Below, in pieces: positions 59,765 through 64,000 of a stretch of DNA of 64,000 nucleotides. This stretch comes from Brevibacillus fluminis (GTDB lineage: Bacteria > Bacillota > Bacilli > Brevibacillales > Brevibacillaceae), in the NCBI RefSeq assembly GCF_003710825.1, contig NZ_RHHQ01000018.1:105920-169919 (forward strand). The letters are read 5' to 3'. Made by a program: the position numbers and the translations under genes. The first letter of the stretch is position 1. Every line of letters starts with the position of its first letter. The notes under the pieces were generated by a model. It was not told the origin of the DNA. It saw only the letters and a list, made by a program, of their open reading frames with translations, and searched no databases.

Positions 59765-62272
59765 ATGGCTGAAGAAGCATCTCGGTTTCCTAAAATTGAT
59801 ATAAGTCAAGAAATGCGCGAGTCCTTTATTAGCTATGCGATGAGCGTTATCGTGAGCCGGGCGCTGCCTGATATTCGCGATGGCTTAAAGCCGGTACACC
59901 GTCGGATTTTATATGCTATGCATGATATGGGACTTACACCTGACAAAGGGTTCCGTAAGTCGGCAAACGTTGTCGGGGAAGTTATGGCGAAATACCATCC
60001 ACATGGTGACTCCTCGATCTATGAGGCTATGGTGCGGATGGCGCAAGATTTTAACACTCGATACCTGCAGGTTGAAGGTCAAGGGAACTTTGGTTCCGTC
60101 GACGGAGACCCGCCCGCTGCGATGCGTTATACCGAGTCGCGCATGTCCAAGCTCTCGCTTGAACTGCTGCGCGATATCGAAAAAGAAACAGTTAATTTCG
60201 TCCCCAACTATGACGGCCGGCAAGACGAACCGGTTGTTTTGCCATCCCGTTTTCCGAATCTGTTGGTCAACGGCTCTGGCGGTATCGCCGTCGGTATGGC
60301 AACCAACATCCCACCGCATAACCTGACTGAGGTAATCGATGGCGTTGTGGCGATGATCGATAACCCGAACATCACTGTCGCCGAGCTGATGAAAATCATT
60401 AAAGGGCCGGATTTCCCAACAGCGGGTGAAATCCTCGGCTATAGCGGCATTCGCCGTGCCTATGAAACGGGTCGTGGGTCGATCACGATGCGTGCAAAAA
60501 CCTTGATTGAAGAAAACAAGGGAAAAGCGCGAATCATTGTAACTGAAATTCCGTTCCAGGTAAACAAGGCTAGATTGGTCGAAAAGATCGCCGAGCTGGT
60601 TCGCGAAAAGAAAATCGATGGAATCACCGATTTGCGCGATGAGTCCGACCGTAAAGGTATGCGGATCGTGATCGAGCTGCGCCGCGATGTTGTGCCAAAA
60701 GTCGTGCTGAACAATTTGTTCAAGCATACGCAAATGCAAAGTACCTTTGGCGTGAACATGCTGGCACTGGTTAACAACCGTCCGCGCGTGCTTAATTTGC
60801 GCGATATGATCTTTTATTATTTGGAACATCAGCGCGAAATTATCCGCAAACGGACCGAGTACGATCTGCGTCAAGCGGAAGCCCGCGCGCACATTTTGGA
60901 AGGTTTGCGCATTGCGCTGGACCATATCGATGAAATCATCAGCTTGATCCGCGCATCGCAAACAGGCGATGAAGCGCGCGAAGGATTGATGTCACGCTTT
61001 GCTTTGTCCGAAATCCAGGCACAGGCGATTCTGGATATGCGTCTGCAACGCTTGACCGGTTTGGAACGGGAGAAAATCGAGAACGAGTACCAGGAGCTGC
61101 TGACTAAAATCGCGGAATACCGCGCGATTTTGGCGGATGAAGGCAAAATCTACGCCATTATTCGTGATGAAATCAGTGAGATCCAGGATAAATTCGGCGA
61201 TGATCGCCGTACGATCATTACGATCGGAGAAGATGTGATCGAGGACGAGGACCTGATTCCGGAAGAAGAAGTGGTTGTAACGCTAACCCACACCGGCTAC
61301 GTTAAACGCTTGCCGTCTTCCACTTACCGCAGCCAGAAGCGGGGCGGTCGCGGTGTACAGGGAATCAGTGCGAAGGATGACGACTTCGTCGAGCATCTCA
61401 ACATTACCAGCACGCACGACTACTTGCTCTTCTTTACGAACCTGGGGAAAGTGTATCGTCTGAAATGCTACGAAATCCCGGACTTGAGCCGGACAGCAAA
61501 AGGAACCCCGATTATCAACCTGATTCAGCTTGAAAAAGGGGAACGCGTCACGACGGTCATTCCGGTCAGAGAGTTCCGCGACGATCAATTCTTGTTCTTT
61601 GCGACCAAGAAGGGCGTTATTAAGAAAACAGAGCTTTCCTCGTTCGACAACATCCGCAAAGTTGGCTTGATTGCAGTCAATCTGCGTGAAGATGACGAGC
61701 TGATCGGCGTTCGTTTAACCGATGGTGAGCAAGAGATCATCATGGGAACCAAGAAGGGGATGTCTGTCCGCTTTAAGGAAAATGACGCACGAAGCATGGG
61801 CCGCAATGCAACCGGAGTAAAAGGGATTACGCTCGACGATGACGATGATGTCATCGATATGGACGTCATCAAGGAGAATGCAGAAGTTTTAATTGTCACT
61901 GCATACGGCTATGGTAAACGCACACCGATCTCGGAATACCGCCTGCAGTCCCGCGGCGGGAAAGGGATCAAGACGCATAATGTAACGGACCGCAGCGGGT
62001 ATGTGATTGGTCTGAAGATCGTGGAGCCAGGAACAGACCTGATGCTGATAACATCCTCTGGCCTGATCATCCGGACGGAAATCGCCGGAATTTCGGTGAT
62101 GGGTCGTTACACGCAAGGGGTTAAACTGGTACGATTAGATGACAACGAAGAAGTTGTGTCCGTCGCCAAAGTAGCCAGTAGCGAGGAAGAAGATGAAGCG
62201 ATTGAAGATGATCGCGAGGGAGGGGTTGAGGAAGCGATAGAAGCTCCCGACACCCCCGAAACAGAAGAATAA
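59765..62272 (+). CDS. gyrA: DNA gyrase subunit A
   Basis: Breakage-reunion subunit, 835 residues. N-terminal ISYAMSVIVSRALPDIRDGL; catalytic tyrosine in AAMRYTESRMSK near residue 123; quinolone-determining segment HPHGDSSIYEAMVRMAQDF carries the usual susceptible-type serine and glutamate. The GyrA box QKRGGRGVQG is present, followed by C-terminal beta-pinwheel repeats and an acidic tail. ATG behind GGAGG. Confidence 0.98.
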   Translation: MAEEASRFPKIDISQEMRESFISYAMSVIVSRALPDIRDGLKPVHRRILYAMHDMGLTPDKGFRKSANVVGEVMAKYHPHGDSSIYEAMVRMAQDFNTRYLQVEGQGNFGSVDGDPPAAMRYTESRMSKLSLELLRDIEKETVNFVPNYDGRQDEPVVLPSRFPNLLVNGSGGIAVGMATNIPPHNLTEVIDGVVAMIDNPNITVAELMKIIKGPDFPTAGEILGYSGIRRAYETGRGSITMRAKTLIEENKGKARIIVTEIPFQVNKARLVEKIAELVREKKIDGITDLRDESDRKGMRIVIELRRDVVPKVVLNNLFKHTQMQSTFGVNMLALVNNRPRVLNLRDMIFYYLEHQREIIRKRTEYDLRQAEARAHILEGLRIALDHIDEIISLIRASQTGDEAREGLMSRFALSEIQAQAILDMRLQRLTGLEREKIENEYQELLTKIAEYRAILADEGKIYAIIRDEISEIQDKFGDDRRTIITIGEDVIEDEDLIPEEEVVVTLTHTGYVKRLPSSTYRSQKRGGRGVQGISAKDDDFVEHLNITSTHDYLLFFTNLGKVYRLKCYEIPDLSRTAKGTPIINLIQLEKGERVTTVIPVREFRDDQFLFFATKKGVIKKTELSSFDNIRKVGLIAVNLREDDELIGVRLTDGEQEIIMGTKKGMSVRFKENDARSMGRNATGVKGITLDDDDDVIDMDVIKENAEVLIVTAYGYGKRTPISEYRLQSRGGKGIKTHNVTDRSGYVIGLKIVEPGTDLMLITSSGLIIRTEIAGISVMGRYTQGVKLVRLDDNEEVVSVAKVASSEEEDEAIEDDREGGVEEAIEAPDTPETEE

Positions 62273-62286
62273 AAGTTGTTGTTTCC

Positions 62287-62326
62287 AGAGGGGAAAGGAG
62301 CTAGCTAGCTTCTTTCCTCTTTTTTC
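62287..62326 (+). terminator. Terminator of gyrA
   Basis: AGAGGGGAAAG and CTTTCCTCT around AGCTAGCT, followed by TTTTTTC. Confidence 0.85.
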
Positions 62327-62419
62327 TTTTACCCATGCATCGCGTATTGTCACGATTACAGGAAAAGAGTAGTATTAAATTACTCAAACAACGGATGATA
62401 CTAGTACAGGAGGATCATA

Positions 62420-63508
62420 ATGCCCATCTGCGCTATCAAGCATATCCCTTATGGAGCGAAACTTGGCGAGGATGTCCATACTTCACTTGGTGGGCTATTG
62501 TTTCCAAAGGGAACGCTTGTATTTGAAAGAGAAATGGAGCTGCTGGAAGCTTTTTTAATAAAGGACGTTTCAGTGGAAGAGGATGCTGCCAAATCGGACA
62601 AGAAGGACGAGAAGGCGGAGAGCAGGGAAGACAAAAGCGCAAAGGGCATCAGCCAAGCTGTAGTGGGGAAAAAGGAGTTCGAGCAAAAGTTCGATAAAGC
62701 CGTTTCCTCGGTGAAACATCTGCTGCATAGAGTTCAGGGCGGAGAAAACGTACCGGTCATGGAATTACGGGAAGTGGTATCACCGCTATTGCAGAAGGTG
62801 CAGGAGCAGCCGAATATTTTATTGGCCTTAAGTAAGGTATCGAACGTCGACAGCTATATCTATGAACATTCCATTGCAGTAGGGATGCTCGCTTATGTCA
62901 TCGCAAAATGGATGAAGGTGCCTGAGAAGGAATGGATGCAGGTTTCACTGGCCGGTACCCTGCTAGATATCGGAAAAACCAAAATTGATCGAAAAATTTT
63001 AGTGAAGCCTGGGAAGCTTACCGTTGAAGAGTTTGATGAGATGAAGAAGCATACGGTTTATGGCTACCAAATCATCAAGTCGTCCCCTGGGTTGAACGAA
63101 GGTGTAGCACTCGCAGCCCTACAGCATCATGAGAGGGAAGATGGCTCCGGGTATCCGATGGGATTAAAGGGAAGTCAGCTGCATCTTTATAGTAAAATCG
63201 TAGCTGTCGCTGATGTATATCATGCGATGTGTTCCGAACGTGTTTATCAAAAGGCAGTATCCCCTTATGTGGTTGTCGAGCAATTGATGAAAGACAGCTA
63301 TGGTAAACTTGATCCTAAGATCGTGCATACATTTGTTGAAGGGATTACCCAGTTCTCAAGTGGGACCGTTGTTGAATTAAGTGATGGCTCGATTGCCAAG
63401 ATTATATTTACAGATCGCAATAACCCGACCCGACCAATGGTTGAGGTGAACGGGAAAATTATCAATTTAGCAGATTCACGGCACTTATCGATTATGAAAG
63501 TTATCTAG
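62420..63508 (+). CDS. HD-GYP domain protein with degenerate HD dyad
   Basis: A 362-residue HD-GYP-type protein. A regulatory N-terminus with a charged low-complexity linker (about residues 53-80) precedes the domain. The GYP half is intact (LQHHEREDGSGYPMGL, VADVYHAMCSERVYQ), but where the family has LLHDIGK the sequence reads TLLDIGK, so the HD histidine is replaced by leucine. The metal site is probably impaired, and the protein may bind rather than hydrolyse cyclic di-GMP. Start ATG behind AGGAGG. Single gene between gyrA and the rRNA operon. Confidence 0.88.
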   Translation: MPICAIKHIPYGAKLGEDVHTSLGGLLFPKGTLVFEREMELLEAFLIKDVSVEEDAAKSDKKDEKAESREDKSAKGISQAVVGKKEFEQKFDKAVSSVKHLLHRVQGGENVPVMELREVVSPLLQKVQEQPNILLALSKVSNVDSYIYEHSIAVGMLAYVIAKWMKVPEKEWMQVSLAGTLLDIGKTKIDRKILVKPGKLTVEEFDEMKKHTVYGYQIIKSSPGLNEGVALAALQHHEREDGSGYPMGLKGSQLHLYSKIVAVADVYHAMCSERVYQKAVSPYVVVEQLMKDSYGKLDPKIVHTFVEGITQFSSGTVVELSDGSIAKIIFTDRNNPTRPMVEVNGKIINLADSRHLSIMKVI

Positions 63509-63531
63509 AAAATCATTCATTTAAAGATCCA

Positions 63532-63567
63532 GGCCATCTGACTCTATTGTCGGGTGGCTTTTCTCTA
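63532..63567 (+). terminator. Terminator of the HD-GYP gene
   Basis: GCCATCTGAC-tctatt-GTCGGGTGGC (two G-U pairs) followed by TTTTCTC. Confidence 0.8.
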
Positions 63568-63726
63568 TTTTTGGAGTGGGAGCTTGGTAATAGAAAACGT
63601 CTGGTCAATCAGGGGGTTGTGAGAGAATGGGTAAAGCGCCTTGCTTGGAAGCCGTTCATATGATAGTATACGGAAACTACGAGTTAATAGGGTTTTACTA
63701 GAGATGAAAAACTTTTAATTTCACTA

Positions 63727-63756
63727 TTGACTCTAAGATAGGCTGTATGCTATATT
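63727..63756 (+). promoter_or_regulatory. Ribosomal RNA operon promoter
   Basis: TTGACT, 18 bases, TATATT, about 160 bases before the 16S gene. Confidence 0.7.
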
Positions 63757-63810
63757 ATAAAAGTAGCCGAGAGGTTAACGAAAAAGTTAGCGAGAACGAC
63801 TACAACGAAA

Positions 63811-63830
63811 TGCTCTTTGAAAACTGAACA
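63811..63830 (+). promoter_or_regulatory. boxA antitermination signal of the rRNA leader
   Basis: TGCTCTTTGAAAACTGAACA, the typical Bacillus rRNA leader box bound by the Nus antitermination complex. Confidence 0.75.
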
Positions 63831-63917
63831 GCGAAAGCGAAAAGATAACGTGATTGTCCAAGTGACATCACATAATGTAACAAGCCAAGCAAGTCTTGGA
63901 ATCAGCTTCAACTCAAC

Positions 63918-64000
63918 TTTAATGGAGAGTTTGATCCTGGCTCAGGACGAACGCTGGCGGCGTGCCTAATACATGCAAGTCGAGCGAGTCCCTTCGGGGG
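63918..64000 (+). rRNA. rrs: 16S ribosomal RNA, 5' end only
   Basis: The universal 5' sequence AGAGTTTGATCCTGGCTCAG is present, then the start of the first variable region (GCGAGTCCCTTCGGGGG), where the window ends. The start is placed by analogy with Bacillus 16S. Confidence 0.97.

Noticed and set aside
59909..60961. 350-codon minus-strand open frame
   Set aside because: Antisense shadow of gyrA; no ribosome site or domain.
1..64000. CRISPR array, tRNA genes, insertion sequences or prophage
   Set aside because: No regularly spaced direct repeats, no tRNA cloverleaf sequence, and no transposase, integrase or phage structural genes were seen.

Overview
The window is the replication-origin region of a Gram-positive, endospore-forming Firmicute, most likely a Brevibacillus. 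The order yyaC, parB(spo0J)-parA(soj), noc, rsmG-mnmG-mnmE, jag-yidC-yidD-rnpA-rpmH, oriC, dnaA-dnaN-yaaA-recF-remB-gyrB-gyrA, rrn is the classical Bacillales origin layout. The first 83 bases of a 16S rRNA gene at the right edge have a 5' variable region of Brevibacillus type (from memory, not searched). Nothing was computed or searched; all calls rest on reading the sequence.

Layout. 1-6.6 kb: a cut-off MFS drug exporter, a SRPBCC protein, an AraC-type regulator, a methyltransferase, a threonine-aldolase-like enzyme, an HD-GYP phosphodiesterase and a PhnA-like protein. 6.8-12.5 kb: accessory DNA with a YVTN beta-propeller gene, an ankyrin-repeat gene, a fragment of a second propeller gene, and an AT-rich island of three rightward genes (DUF4062, coiled coil, membrane-anchored polysaccharide deacetylase with an unknown N-terminal domain). 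12.6-24.7 kb: rlmH, a CxxC protein, htrA, the wal operon (walR-walK-yycH-yycI-yycJ), a LysM/G5/M23 wall peptidase and purA. 24.9-37.4 kb: dnaB, rplI, gdpP, yybS, rpsR-ssb-rpsF, ychF, a secreted oligoendopeptidase, SbsA-like surface protein, DUF951, mscS and DUF3343. 37.5-46 kb: yyaC, about 1 kb of strongly pyrimidine-biased DNA without a convincing gene, DUF554, a cysteine-desulfurase-like enzyme, parB-parA with parS, noc, a second parS and mgtC. 45.5-54.3 kb: the modification, membrane-insertion and RNase P genes, then a bipartite oriC flanking dnaA. 54.3-64 kb: the dnaN-gyrA cluster, a degenerate HD-GYP protein and the start of a ribosomal RNA operon.

Most genes left of oriC lie on the minus strand and all genes right of it on the plus strand, so most transcription follows bidirectional replication from about 52-54 kb. 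The exceptions (MFS gene, AT-rich island, a few small genes, yyaC) run head-on to the fork.

The most unusual items are: an 87-bp two-hairpin element present twice with one mismatch and a third half-copy in the walR leader; a dense cluster of DnaA boxes about 18 kb from dnaA; a gyrB-gyrA intergenic region with one frameshifted small gene and another whose ribosome-binding site is locked in a perfect hairpin; an HD-GYP protein whose HD dyad is changed to LD; and the AT-rich deacetylase island.
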